A stretch of 64,000 nucleotides of DNA from Prionace glauca (GCA_037974335.1 CM075761.1:11275790-11339789); one strand, 5' to 3'. Shown: positions 20,511 to 30,159, counted from the stretch's first letter. The notes: generated by a model from the letters alone, not told the origin. Numbers and translations are program-made.

Positions 20511-20842
20511 TTTAAATCTCCCCGCATAGCCTTTGCAAATTTACCCCCCAGGATATTGATTCCCCTCTGGTTCAGGTGTAAACCATCACTCATATAGAGG
20601 TCCCGCCTTCCCCAGAATGAGCCCCAATTGCTTAAGCACCTGAACCCCTCCCTCCTGCACCATCCCCTCAGCCACGAGTTCAAACTTTCCCTCTCTCCAT
20701 TCCTCTCTAAACTATCCCGTGGCACAGGCAAGAGTCCGGATATAACTATTCTTCCAGACTTGGCCTTTAGTTTCCACCCCAACTCCATAAATCTTTGTTT
20801 AATTTCCCCTTCCCTTAATCTCCCTATGTCATGTGTCCCCAC
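20507..20842 (-). CDS. CR1-a ORF1 esterase, C-terminal part
   Basis: The last 111 codons of ORF1: VGTHDIGRLREGE-like text, VISGLLPVPRDSLE, WLRGWCRREGF and DGLHLNQRGINILGGKFAKA. In CR1 elements ORF1 carries a GDSL/SGNH esterase; the DGLHLN motif here is its last catalytic block. The nucleophile block is lost with the 5-prime end. The stop overlaps the start of the ORF2 frame. Confidence 0.8.
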   Translation of the reverse strand: MGTHDIGRLREGEIKQRFMELGWKLKAKSGRIVISGLLPVPRDSLERNGERESLNSWLRGWCRREGFRCLSNWGSFWGRRDLYMSDGLHLNQRGINILGGKFAKAMRGDLN

Positions 20843-20877
20843 ATGAACTATAACTTGGGGTTGATCTCCCTCTCCCC

Positions 20878-21110
20878 AGAGGGGATGTCAGGGGTAAGTT
20901 TTTCACTCAGAGGATGGTGGGTGAGTGGAATCGGCTGCCGTCGGTGGTGGTGGAGGTAAATTTGATAGGGTCTTTTAAGAGACTTCTGGATGAGTACTTG
21001 GGATTTAATAGGTTTGAGGGTTATAGGTGAGCCTGGTAAGTAGGGATGTGATCGGCGCAACTTGTGGGCCGAAGGGCCTGTTTGTGCTGTAGTGTTCTAT
21101 GTTCAATGTC
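20878..21110 (+). mobile_element. CR1-a2 3-prime end, second half
   Basis: AGAGGGGATGTCAGGGGTAA resumes the element broken at 17423, and it ends with GATCGGCGCAACTTGTGGGC and TGTAGTGTTCTATGTTCAAT. Confidence 0.85.
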
Positions 21111-21212
21111 TTACCTGCGTGGCAGGATTTGAACCCGGGTCCCCAGGACATGAGTTGATTTTCTGGGTTATGGCACAGAGGTAATACCACTGGGCCATCG
21201 CCTCCTCATAAA
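21111..21212 (-). mobile_element. SINE-2 head, resumes after the nest
   Basis: GTGGCAGGATTTGAACCCGG and GGTAATACCACTGGGCCATC complete the SINE-2 broken at 17132. Confidence 0.7.
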
Positions 21213-21840
21213 TAATTGGATGTGGTTGAAATGATAACGAGTGAAGGTTCCTGAAAGAAGGGCATGTGAAACTTTGGGGGGAAGCTGTGCCGCCCTGAGC
21301 TGTGCCGACGTCCAACATTGACACTGGGTTTGAAGGGGGAGGGGTGCTGTGTCAGGGACACTCGCTGCATGTGAGGGTATTTGAGAGTGGTCTGGCCTGT
21401 GTGGCCAAGTTGGCATGAGGACAGGACTATGCTACATTGTGAGAAGTTAATAAGTTCAGGTATGCAGTACCTGATGACCTTGGAGTGTGGGTTCCATGGT
21501 CACAGAAGGTCAGAGTTCAGATCAGACACAGAGATCAACCAACACTTTTGACATATGACAGATGATGTGGATCGGGTTCACTGCAACACTCCAAGGAGAC
21601 AGTGGAAGCGGAAAAGGAAGGCTTCTCAATCATAGAGAAAACATCAAGGTTTCTCTCCAACGCAACCACAGTAAGTCCCGTTTAGTCAGATACGTCCCCC
21701 AAGCAAGCCAAAGGCTCTTGAAAATTAACATTTATCTCGGTCCTCACCCTCCAATGCCTCACCACCAGTTCCTCGCTTATGAAGAGTTATGCCAAACTAC
21801 ACCCGAGTGACCTCTGGTAAGGATGTGGCTGAATAACACT
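21213..21840. other. no gene seen
   Basis: Unclassified sequence. The 82-codon frames on both strands lack domains. Confidence 0.35.
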
Positions 21841-21844
21841 TGGC

Positions 21845-21967
21845 CGCTTAATTTGGGGTTGGGTTTGATTGCCGGAATGTGTCACTATCTGTGCCCGTTC
21901 TTCCCATGTCTGCGCAGGTTTTCTGGGCAGCTCCGCTTTCCTCCCACAGTCTTGTGGCAAATCAGGT
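21845..21967 (+). mobile_element. V-SINE, strongly decayed
   Basis: CCGTTCTTCCCATGTCTGCG and GCTTTCCTCCCACAGTCTTG are recognisable core pieces. The head and tail are lost. Confidence 0.5.
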
Positions 21968-22566
21968 TGGATAAATCCCCAGAACCGGGCAGGGTATTCC
22001 AATGGACCTTGAGGGAGGCTAGTGTTGAACTTGTAGGTGGCCCTGATAGACATATTTAAAATGGCAGTATTCACGGGGGGAGGTGCCGGATGACTGGGGA
22101 CTGGATTATGTTCTTCTTTTCTTTAAAAAAGGTTCCAAAAGAAATCCGGGAAACTATAGGCCAGTACGTTTGAAGCCAGTGGTGGGTAAGTTATTGGGAG
22201 ATGTGATAAGGGATAGGATCTACAAATATTTGGATAGACAGGGGCTTGTTAGGGAGAGCTTTGTGCATGGTAAGTCATGTTTGACCAATCTATTAGAGTT
22301 TTCCGAGGAGGTTACCAGGAAAATGGATGAAGGGAAGGCGGTGGATGTTGTCTACCTGGGTTTGAGCAAGGCCTTTGGCAAGATCCCTCATGGGAGGTTA
22401 GTTAGGCAGGTTCAGTCGCTAGGTAGACATGCAGAGGTAGTAAATTGAAGTAGACACTGGCTCAATGGAAGAAGCTAGAGAGTGCTTGTGGAGGATTGCT
22501 TCTCTGAGTGAAGCCTGTGACTAGTGGTGTGCCACAGGGATCAGTGCTGGGTCCATTGTTATTAGT
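21968..22566 (+). mobile_element. old CR1 ORF2 reverse transcriptase fragment
   Basis: An open frame from 22083 to 22448 gives GNYRPVRLKPVVGKLLGDVI, SFVHGKSCLTNLLEFSEEVT and AVDVVYLGLSKAFGKIPHGR. These are reverse transcriptase blocks with changed key residues (FSKAFDK has become LSKAFGK). Upstream text reads DKSPEPGRVF, the start of the domain. It ends near CAGTGCTGGGTCCATTGTTA, before the catalytic FADD box. Confidence 0.75.
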
Positions 22567-23023
22567 CACAAATCTCATCGGGTTCATATTTGAAATGAAG
22601 AAATGTTTCCAGTTTCACGCAGTTTATGTTTAATTATAACATAATTATTGGTCAATAGAAATCTCTGGTGCCGCGTTACTGTTGATGAATAATTTAGCTT
22701 ATTTACATAGATGAATCTTCAAACAAATAACAATCTTGTCAGTAAAACGAGTTATAGAACCCCTATTAAGGAAAATTAAAACACGGGGAAGTCCCTAGTG
22801 TCATTTCACACTTGAAAAACCTGAACATAGAATATCTTTCACAATGCCGAAGAAACTCGTTACACATTTGATAAAATGAGCCAATCTTTGTAATCTGTGG
22901 CCAGAATGCGCGGGAAGTTTAGCTGTTCGACGGGAATGCACTTCCCATGTTGAATTCCAAAGGGTGGAGCATGCATTGATAATTCTCGTCTCCTGTGTCA
23001 TCATTGACAAAACACCCCGATTC
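22567..23023. other. possible 3-prime flank of the minus-strand receptor tail
   Basis: AT-rich, with no recognised repeat. If the tail exon at 23024-23119 is real, this is its 3-prime untranslated region. I see no AATAAA on the minus strand. Confidence 0.3.
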
Positions 23024-23119
23024 TCACTTCCGTCTCTTCTTTTTTGACCTTTCTTCCAATGCAGCCAAATCCAGGGAGGCGTAGAGGGGTCCATCCTGAG
23101 ACTGGAGAACATATTCAAC
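23024..23119 (-). CDS. possible cytoplasmic tail exon of an immune receptor
   Basis: The minus strand holds an open run ending in TGA that reads VEYVLQSQDG, PLYASLDLAALEE, RSKKKRRK and stop. The YASL and acidic-basic end resemble the signalling tails of Ig-superfamily receptors. The tyrosine motif is YxxL, but proline stands two residues before it, so it is not a canonical ITIM. Candidate acceptors (CTCCAG, TCTCAG) would enter in phase 0, whereas the exon at 27410-27450 ends in phase 1, so at least one exon would be needed in between. An alternative donor (GTGAGA) overlaps the stop. The frame is too short to be significant by length; the call rests on motif and strand. Confidence 0.4.
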   Translation of the reverse strand, partial: VEYVLQSQDGPLYASLDLAALEERSKKKRRK

Positions 23120-23469
23120 AGTATTCATCAACATGGTTAAAGCAATGGGCTTTCCCCGCCCCCCCCCCCTAAAAATTAATTTGGATGCATTTTATTACAA
23201 GGGATTGAATGCACTCACCTGTATTCCACGCTGCGTTTCCAATATTGCCTCTGTTTGACGGTGATCCCCTGTGTGTTAAGGTTTAAATTATGAATTGAAA
23301 TGTCACCCAATCTATAAGTATATAGAAACATCGGGCGCCAATGGTCACCCGGATATCAACAGTGTCAAGTTAAAGTATCACAAGTGGGTTTACATTTCCA
23401 CAGAAAAGATGTTAAATTGACAATCCCCTCGTTGCCAGACTCCGTCACCTATTTTACTGCACTGTGGGA

Positions 23470-23568
23470 GAATTTGGCAATATCAGTGAACCTAATTAGC
23501 ACATCTTTTGGACTGTTGGAGGAAGCTGGAGCACACGGAGGAACCCCCCCCCCCCCCACCCACACACA

Positions 23569-23617
<49 letters not shown>

Positions 23618-23718
23618 GGGAAACATGCAGATTCGGCACAGATAGTGAGTCAAGCCGGAGATCGAATGTGGTTCCCTGATGTTGCGAGGCAGCAGTGCTA
23701 ACCAATGTTACACCAAGC
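23470..23718 (-). mobile_element. V-SINE, minus, carrying a CA repeat
   Basis: CTTTTGGACTGTTGGAGGAA and GAGGCAGCAGTGCTAACCAA frame a decayed V-SINE. Its middle has expanded into a C run (23544-23557) and CA repeats (23560-23613). Confidence 0.7.
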
Positions 23719-23892
23719 CGTCACGATATGTTGACAGGCTTTGATCCTTATCACACAGCTACTTATCTTTTTTTCCCAATACGAGAGATATTCCACAATT
23801 GTTCAGAGGCAATCAGATATAGCCCTGTAGGTGAAGGCGACCAAAAGATCTGGGGAGAAGGCGATATCGGGCTACTAATTTGGGTGGTTAAA
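23719..23892. other. no gene seen
   Basis: Short unclassified gap between the V-SINE and the next CR1. Confidence 0.3.
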
Positions 23893-24304
23893 CAACAAAG
23901 AGGAATACAACACAGGAAACAGGCCCTTCGGCCCTCCAAGCCTGCGCCGTTCATTGATGCAACCAGATCATTCGTTTGTATCCCTCCATTCCCAATCCGC
24001 TCATGTAACTATCCAGATAATTTTTAAACGATCCCAGTGTGTCTGCCTCCACCACCCTACTTTGCAGTGCATTCCAGGCCCCCACCAACCTCTGTATAAA
24101 ATACGTGCCTCTGAAATCTGAGTTAAACCTCGCCCCCTTTCACCTTGAACTTGTGACCCCTCGTGATCGTCACCTCCGACCTGAGAAAAAGCTTCCCACA
24201 GTTTACCCAGTATCTCCTCATCGCTAAGACAACATCCTGGTAAACCATTTCTGAACGTTCTCCAAAGGCTTCACGTCCTTCTAGTATGACACCGTCGGCC
24301 ATGT
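23893..24304 (-). mobile_element. older CR1 3-prime end
   Basis: AGGCCCTTCGGCCCTCCAAG, then a decayed ORF2 C-terminus on the minus strand. Plus-strand text CTGCCTCCACCACCCTACTT and TATCTCCTCATCGCTAAGAC follows the usual CR1 order. Confidence 0.65.
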
Positions 24305-25490
24305 TAGAACATAGAACATAGAACATAGAACAGAGAACATTACAGCGCAGAACAGGCCCTTCGGCCCACGATGTTGCGCCGACCAGTTACAAAACAATGA
24401 CCCACTAGCCTAAACCAATCCCTTTTCATTCATAAACCTATCCACAGATCTCTTAAACGCCCCCAAACTAGGTGCATTTACAACTGCAGCTGGCAGGGCA
24501 TTCCAGTCCCTCACCACCCTCTGGGTAAAGAACCTACCCCTGACATCTGTCCTATAACTACCCCCCCTTAATTTAAAATCGTGCCCCCTCGTGCCAGCTT
24601 TCTCCATCCTAGGAAAAAGGCTATCACTATCTACCCTGTCTAAACCTCTAATCATCTTATATGTTTCAATGAGATCCCCTCTTAGCCGCCTTCTTTCCAG
24701 CGAAAACAACCCCAAATTTCTCAGTCTCTCCTCATAGGATCTCCCCTCCATACCAGGCAACATCCTGGTAAACCTCCTCTGCACCCTCTCAAAAGCCTCT
24801 ACATCCTCCCTGTAATGTGGGGAACAGAACTGCACACAAAACTCCAAGTGTGGCCGCACCAGAGTTGTGTACAGTTGCATCATGACGCTGTGACTCCTAA
24901 ATTCAACCCCCCTACCAATAAACACCAAGATTCCGTATGCCTTCTTAACAACCTTATCTACTTGATTCCCAACTTTTAGGGATCTATGTACACATACACC
25001 TAGATCCCTCTGCTCCTCCACACTATTCAAAGTCCTCCCGTTAGCCCTATACTCAACACATCTGTTACTCCTAACGAAATGAATTACCTCACACTTCTCC
25101 ACATTAAACTCCACCCGCCACCTCTCAGCCCAGCTCTGCAACCTTTCTAAGTCATCCTGCAAACTATGACACCCTTCCTCACAATCTACCACACCTCCGA
25201 CTTTGGTGTCATCAGCAAACTTACTAATCCATCCAACTATACCCTCATCCAGATCATTAATAAAAATTACAAACAGCAGTGGCCCCAAAACAGATCCCTG
25301 AGGCACACCACTTGTAACCGAACTCCATGACGAATATTTCCCATCAACCACCAATCTCTGTCTCCTATCTGCTAGCCAATTCCTGATCCCATAATGATCA
25401 CCCCCAATCCCATACATCTGCATTTTCTGCAGAAGCCTACCATGGTGAACCTTATCAAACGCCTTGCTAAAATCCATATCCATATAAAAT
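24305..25490 (-). mobile_element. CR1-c LINE, 5-prime truncated
   Basis: The tail has AACATAG repeats and ACGATGTTGCGCCGACCAGT. The element then runs through ORF2 to the FSKAFDK block, where it is truncated. Confidence 0.9.
24410..25483 (-). CDS. CR1-c ORF2 C-terminal 357 codons, open
   Basis: It starts inside the reverse transcriptase (MDFSKAFDKVHHGRLLQKMQ) and runs through SVTSGVPQGSVLGPLLFVIF, the catalytic SKFADDTKVGG, the thumb (WRVEFNVEKCEVIHF) and the C-terminal region to FMNEKGLV and stop. It has no stop codon but lacks the endonuclease and the first reverse transcriptase blocks. It differs from the 33 kb copy by scattered substitutions (IGGDHYGIRNW against IGGDLGNWIRNW near the middle), so it is an independent insertion. 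Confidence 0.85.
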   Translation of the reverse strand: MDMDFSKAFDKVHHGRLLQKMQMYGIGGDHYGIRNWLADRRQRLVVDGKYSSWSSVTSGVPQGSVLGPLLFVIFINDLDEGIVGWISKFADDTKVGGVVDCEEGCHSLQDDLERLQSWAERWRVEFNVEKCEVIHFVRSNRCVEYRANGRTLNSVEEQRDLGVCVHRSLKVGNQVDKVVKKAYGILVFIGRGVEFRSHSVMMQLYTTLVRPHLEFCVQFCSPHYREDVEAFERVQRRFTRMLPGMEGRSYEERLRNLGLFSLERRRLRGDLIETYKMIRGLDRVDSDSLFPRMEKAGTRGHDFKLRGGSYRTDVRGRFFTQRVVRDWNALPAAVVNAPSLGAFKRSVDRFMNEKGLV

Positions 25491-25527
25491 CCATATGTTC
25501 AGAGTGAGTGGTTGAGCAGGGTCAATA

Positions 25528-25790
25528 GAACATAGAACATAGAACATTACAGCGCCGAACAGGCCCTCCGGCCCACGATATTGCGCCGACCAGTTACAAA
25601 ACAATGACCCACTAACCTACACCAATCCCTTTTCGTCCATAAACCTATCCACGGATCTCTTAAACGCCCCCAAACTAGGCGCATTTACAACGGCAGCAGG
25701 CAGGGCATTCCAATCCCTCACCACCCTCTGGGTAAAGAACCTACCCCTGACATTCGTCCGAGAACTACCCCCCCTTAATTTAAATGTACA
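25528..25790 (-). mobile_element. CR1-c 3-prime end
   Basis: CATAGAACATTACAGCGCCG, GTTACAAAACAATGACCCAC and text for FFTQRVVRDWNALPAAVVNA on the minus strand. Confidence 0.85.
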
Positions 25791-26104
25791 GCATGGCCTT
25801 TTCCTGCTCCTATTTTGGATGATCCTATGCGAAGTTGCCAATGAATGGATGAGTAAAATCCCACAGAAGTACTTATCGCCTGCTGCCCACCTAGTAAACT
25901 ACTCCTTGTATTAATATCAGCGATTTTCCCTTTTATGAAAATAGCAGATACAAGTGTCATAGTTGACCTTGCTGATGTTACGGAATACACATTGTGGACA
26001 GAAATAGCAAGTGTACACATTGCAGCTGATTCAACTACACATAGGAATGTGCAACCATTACTTGGTTCACTCTTCTGGGCAGTGTTTTGACCAATCAATC
26101 AAAC
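25791..26104. other. no gene seen
   Basis: AT-rich, unclassified. A 107-codon minus frame overlaps it without domain signal. Confidence 0.35.
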
Positions 26105-26497
26105 GACCTCTTCTTAATTTTACAGCAGGCAGTAGGGAAGGCAAATGGCATGTTGGCATTCATAGGGAGGGGATTTCTATATCGGAATAGGGATGTTTTA
26201 CTGCGATTGTATAGGGCGTTCCCAGAGAAACATTGTGTGCAGTTTTGGTATAGGTATCTGAGGAAGGATGTCCTTGCTACAGAGGGCAAAACGCGAAGAT
26301 TTACCAGCTGATTCCTGGGATGTCTGGTCTATCATATGAGGAGAGATTAAGTCGGTTAGGATTATAATTACTGGAGTTTAGATGGGTGAGATGGGATATC
26401 AAAGAAAATTATACAGTTCCAACAAGATTAGAGAGGGTAGATTCTGAACGTTTTTGTTACGATGCTTGGAGAACTCGGGGTCAAAGTTGGAAGATGC
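26105..26497 (+). mobile_element. old CR1 3-prime end, first half
   Basis: AGGCAAATGGCATGTTGGCA and CTCATATGAGGAGAGATTAA-like text mark the ORF2 C-terminus. It is split by CR1-a2 at 26498-26762 and resumes at 26763-27042 (GAGTTGAAGAGAAATTTCTT, ending TATATTCTATGTTTCTAC). Confidence 0.7.
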
Positions 26498-26762
26498 ATA
26501 GAACATAGAACACTACAGCACAAACAGGCCCTTCGGCCCACAAGTTGCGCCGATCATATCTATACGTTCCAAGCCATAGAACTATCTGTAACTCCCAATC
26601 CCATTAGGTCTCATATACTCGCCCAGAAGTCTTTTAAAAGACCCCAGCGAGTTCGCGTCTAGCACCACCGACGGCAGCCGATTCCACTCACTCACCACCC
26701 TCTGAGTGAAAAAACTTTTCCCTAACATCTCCTCTGTATCTAATCCCCAGCACCTTAAACCT
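26498..26762 (-). mobile_element. CR1-a2 3-prime end inserted in an old CR1
   Basis: AACACTACAGCACAAACAGG, CAAGTTGCGCCGATCATATC and TCACCACCCTCTGAGTGAAA. Confidence 0.85.
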
Positions 26763-27042
26763 TATACGGGAAACATCTTGTAGAACTGAGTTGAAGAGAA
26801 ATTTCTTCACCCAGAGGGTAGCAAATGTGTGGAATTCACTGCCACAGGAATTAGTTGAGACCAAAAGGGTGTCTGATTTCGGGAAGAAATGATATATACC
26901 ACTTGGAGCGAAAGGAATCAAGATCTATAGGGAAAGGGGGGATCAGTGCACTGAATCTGAACATCAGCCATGATCAGAATCAGTATTAAAGCAGGTTCAA
27001 ATAGCCAAATGGTTTATTCCACCTTCTATATTCTATGTTTCT
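26763..27042 (+). mobile_element. old CR1 3-prime end, second half
   Basis: It continues the copy broken at 26497: AATTTCTTCACCCAGAGGGT, TGGAATTCACTGCCACAGGA, then a tail ending in TTCTATGTTTCTAC. Confidence 0.7.
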
Positions 27043-27409
27043 ACATTAACAAATGTAGGTACATAACACCCAATCATCAGTTAACTCCTGCATTCTCCAT
27101 TACAATCTACAACAAAGCAGAGTCCGCATGCCAAGCAGGGACACCGTCTTCTCAGAAATAATATACAATTATTTCCCTTAAATTTGTTATTTTTACTTTT
27201 GCTGATGAATACAAGGCCAATAGCCTTGACGATGTTTTATCCCAGTGATACTCAAAATTCATCTTTTCTTTCAATGAGTTCTTCACAGTTAACTGTCAGT
27301 ACCAGCCAACTGGTGCATTCTCCATGGCAACACCTCTACCAATCAACTTCCTCCACATCTATTTTTCATTCTGATATTTAATTTCCACCGACATTTCAAA
27401 CAAGCTTAC
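27043..27409. other. receptor intron or 3-prime flank; no exon supported
   Basis: It lies downstream of the last supported minus-strand exon. Bases 27316-27385 (CCATGGCAACACCTCTACCA) resemble a segment at about 48415-48480 and 58360-58410. Confidence 0.4.
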
Positions 27410-27450
27410 CCGTTTTTCGCTCCTTACGTCCCCCTTGCTGTCTTCGTCCA
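27410..27450 (-). CDS. receptor cytoplasmic exon 2 (41 nt)
   Basis: On the minus strand an acceptor (CACTTCAG) and donor (GTAAGC) frame a 41 nt exon. Joined in phase 2 to the exon at 27684-27714 it encodes TGRRQQGGRKERKT, a strongly basic juxtamembrane stretch, and it leaves in phase 1. The call rests on phase compatibility and intact splice signals. It has no counterpart in the window for the inverted copy because a CR1-a interrupts that copy first. Confidence 0.6.
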
Positions 27451-27683
27451 CTGAAGTGACAATTGGATGTGGAAAAAGAACACCAAACGAATGTTAAATT
27501 TTGGATATCCTATCTCAAGTGTTGCGCGTTGTTGAGAGTAGGATTATCTAGTAATCTTATAGAAATAATAGAAAATAGAGGCACACACCAATGGAATCAG
27601 TTTTCCGCTTGAAGCAGGTTTGACAAAATATAAAACAGAGGAGAGAATGGAGAATGAGCTTTGCACATGCTTGACTTACTCAC

Positions 27684-27714
27684 GTTGCATTGTGGGATCC
27701 TATGTCTCTGCCTT
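27684..27714 (-). CDS. receptor cytoplasmic exon 1 (31 nt)
   Basis: Acceptor TCTATTTTAG and donor GTGAGT frame a 31 nt exon. Joined to the transmembrane exon it reads EGRDIGSHNAT. The inverted paralogue at 61280-61310 has the same length, the same splice signals and a similar peptide (EDRDIGSQNVT). Conservation of frame across the two copies is good evidence that this tiny exon is real. Confidence 0.75.
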
Positions 27715-27816
27715 CTAAAATAGAAGGATATATAATTAGCTAATTAAAAGCTACAAGGAGGAAATTGTATTGAGAAAACAAGTATTAAAGTGTCCCAGAC
27801 AATCTTTAATCCTCAC

Positions 27817-27918
27817 CTGATCTGCCTTTATTACAACTCCAAATGGAAATAAGGATCAACAGTACAATCATTATGACCAGGATAGGAATTCCAATAGAAA
27901 CCTCCAGTGTGCACCATT
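27817..27918 (-). CDS. receptor transmembrane exon
   Basis: The 102 nt exon enters and leaves in phase 1 (acceptor TTCTCTCTATAG, donor GTGAGG). After a short extracellular stalk (WCTLE) it encodes the hydrophobic span VSIGIPILVIMIVLLILIS, then IWSCNKGRS entering the cytoplasm. There is no charged residue in the span, so pairing with an adaptor such as those bound by lysine or arginine is not suggested. The exon is on the same strand as the V and C1 exons 13 kb upstream and phase-compatible with them. A paralogue lies at 61077-61178. Membership of one gene is inference; a neighbouring duplicate is the alternative. Confidence 0.75.
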
Positions 27919-28097
27919 CTATAGAGAGAAAAAAAACACTTAGAAATTAGCATCGAACAAATCATTCTTTTCCGGGGTTCTCTGAAGGGGAATGTGACCC
28001 AGTTAGACATGCGAATGCACCAAAGCAGAGGGAGAATGTGGAAAATTAAACATAGCTGGTGGGGTGGATAGTGGTGAATGAACTCACAGAATAGAAT
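27919..28097 (-). other. intron upstream of the transmembrane exon, paralogous to 60.9-61.07 kb
   Basis: Read on the minus strand, the text (GGAAAAGAATGATTTG, CCACTATCCACCCCACCA) aligns with 60920-61076. This shows that the two transmembrane exons descend from a duplicated segment that included intron sequence. Confidence 0.7.
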
Positions 28098-28440
28098 TAA
28101 TAGCAAAGAACAAAGAACAAAAACAGCCCGGCAAACAGGCCCTTCGGCCCAACGAGCCCGCACCGCCATTTTAACATGACCAGTCCCCCCTCCATCCATG
28201 ACTCTTATCTATGCATATGGCATTCTACATTGAGGGAAAACTAATTTAGAGACACTTTATTACCTTCAATCAGCCTAAGAGCACATATTTGGGGTGTGGG
28301 AGGAATCCGGAGCACCCGGAGAAAACCCACGCAAGCACGGGGAGAATGTGCAAACTCGCACAGACACTGGACCAAACCCATGTGTCTGCACAACTAACAG
28401 TGATAGTCACTGAGCTGTCGTGTTGCCCAGCACCTAGATT
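28098..28440 (-). mobile_element. V-SINE-C, minus
   Basis: CAAAGAACAAAAACAGCCCG, GAGCACCCGGAGAAAACCCA and GACAGTGATAG-like head text. The same SINE occupies the matching position beside 40484. Confidence 0.8.
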
Positions 28441-28793
28441 CATAGAACCCTAGAACCCTACAGTGCAGAAACAGGCCCTTCGGCCCATCGAGTCTGCACC
28501 AAACACAATCCCACCCAGACCCTATCCCTATATCCCTACACATTTTACCTGCTAATCCTTCTAACCTACACATCCCAGGACACTAAGGGGCAATTTTAGC
28601 ATAGCCAATGAACCTAACCCGCACATCTTTGGACTGTGGGAGGAAACCGGAGCACCCGGAGAAAACCCACGCAGACACGAGGAGAATGTGCAAACTCCAC
28701 ACAGGCAGTGACCCGAGCCGGGAATCGAACCCAGGACCCTGGAGCTGTGAAGCAGCAGTGCTAACCCACTGTGCTACCGTGCCGCACCTGGTC
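28441..28793 (-). mobile_element. V-SINE-A, near full length, minus
   Basis: ACCCTACAGTGCAGAAACAG, GGACTGTGGGAGGAAACCGG, GGGAATCGAACCCAGGACCC and ACTGTGCTACCGTGCCGCAC. It separates V-SINE-C from the segment at 28794 and is absent at 40480, so it is younger than the duplication. Confidence 0.85.
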
Positions 28794-29010
28794 CAGTTTA
28801 AGCGCACACTAACGATATGAAGTACGAGGCTATTCTCGAACATTGTCGAGCAGCCACGCAGGGCAGTTTCGGTGAAGGGTGATGCGGCGGCGCGGGCTCG
28901 TTGGGCCGAAGGGCTTGTTTCCTGTGCTGGGTTGTTCTTTGTTCTTTGTTGTTTAGCCCTTGTGTGACATATCGCGTGTATGCCCCTCGTTGGAGAACCA
29001 TGTTCGTTAG
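28794..29010. repeat. duplicated receptor-locus segment, copy at 28.8 kb
   Basis: TCCAGTTTAAGCGCACACTA through GAAGTACGAGGCTA matches 40484-40560, and CGTGTATGCCCCTCGTTGG matches 40560-40580. A V-SINE-C-like tail (28861-28970) has been added inside this copy. Confidence 0.75.
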
Positions 29011-29069
29011 TAGAGATGTATTAATTCACAGCACGATCAGTTGTCCCATATTCACAGTATATCAGTATG

Positions 29070-29335
29070 GATAAGAACATAAGACCACATAGGAGCAGAA
29101 TTAGGTGACTTGGCCCATCGAATCCGCTCTGCCATTCAATCGTGGCTGATAATTTTCTCATCACAATTCTCCATAACCCCAGATTCCGTTATTAATCAAG
29201 AAACAATCTATCTCTGTCTTAAAGAGATTAACATAGAACATTACAGCGGAGGACAGGGCCTTCGGCCCTCGATGTTGCGCCGACCAGTGGAACCAAACTA
29301 ATGACCCTCTAACCTAAACTATTCCAATGTTATCC
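29070..29335 (-). mobile_element. old CR1 tail joined to a CR1-c-like tail
   Basis: TAAGAACATAAGACCACATA and CATCGAATCCGCTCTGCCAT mark an old CR1. From 29231 the CR1-c tail (ACATAGAACATTACAGCGGA, GATGTTGCGCCGACCAGTGG) is inserted. Confidence 0.65.
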
Positions 29336-29346
29336 ATATATGATAA

Positions 29347-30159
29347 TGTGACTGAACACCCTCTGAGTGAAAAACTTACCCCTAACATCACCTCTGTAAC
29401 TCCCTCCCCGCAACTTAAATATGTGTCCCCTCGTAGCGACCATTTCAACCCGGGGAAATAGCCTCTGAGAGTCCACCCTATCTATTCCTCTCAACACTTT
29501 ATAAACTTCTATCAGGTCGCCTCTCAACCTTCGCCTCTCCAGGGAAAAGAGTCCCAGCTCCCTCAACCTATCTTCATAAGGCATGCCTCCCAGTCCAGGC
29601 AACATCCTTGTAAATCTCCTCTGCACCCTTTCAATAGCTTCTACATCTTTCCTATAGTGAGGCGACCAGAACTGCGCACAGTACTCCAAATGAGGCCTGA
29701 CAAGGGTCCTGTAAAGTTGCAGCATTACCTCCCGACTCCTAAACTCAATCCCTCGATTAATGAAGGCCAGTACACCATACACCTTCTTGACCACCTCCTC
29801 CACCTGCGAGGCCGATTTAAGAGTCCTGTGAACCCGGACCCCGAGATCCTTCTGCTCTTCAACGCTACTAAGACCCCTGCCCTTAATAGTGTACTCGTTC
29901 ATCCCGTTGGTTCTGCCGAAATGGACTACTACACATTTATCCGCGTTGAAGTCCATCTGCCACTTCTCCGCCCATTCCTGCATCCTATCTATGTCCTGCT
30001 GCAACTTTTGACATCCTTCCAGACCATCCACAACACCGCCGACCTTCGTGTCATCAGCGAACTTGCTAACCCATCCCTCCACTTCCTCATCCAGGTCATT
30101 TATGAAAATGACAAACAACAAGGGTCCCAGAACAGATCCCTGGGGCACCCCACTGGTCA
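29347..30159 (-). mobile_element. CR1-a fold-back, arm 1
   Basis: Minus-strand ORF2 from SGVPQGSVLGP-equivalent text to FFTQRV, open over 272 codons. Private variants (CAACTTAAATATGTGTCCCC, AACACTTTATAAACTTC) are shared with the two segments that follow, so all three come from one source copy. Confidence 0.85.

Larger units (their letters stand above)
17424..20877 (-). mobile_element. CR1-a LINE, young, 5-prime truncated in ORF1
   Basis: It runs from the tail (ACATTACAGCACAAACAGGC) through a complete open ORF2 into the last third of ORF1 and is cut at about 20877. Its near identity to the copies at 52-56 kb and 61-64 kb argues for recent insertion. It lies inside CR1-a2, which lies inside SINE-2. 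Confidence 0.9.

Noticed and set aside
22801-23118. 105-codon minus frame over the candidate tail exon
   Set aside because: It is in a different frame from the YASL run and shows no domain.
23384-23701. Histidine-threonine-rich open frame
   Set aside because: CA repeat inside a V-SINE.
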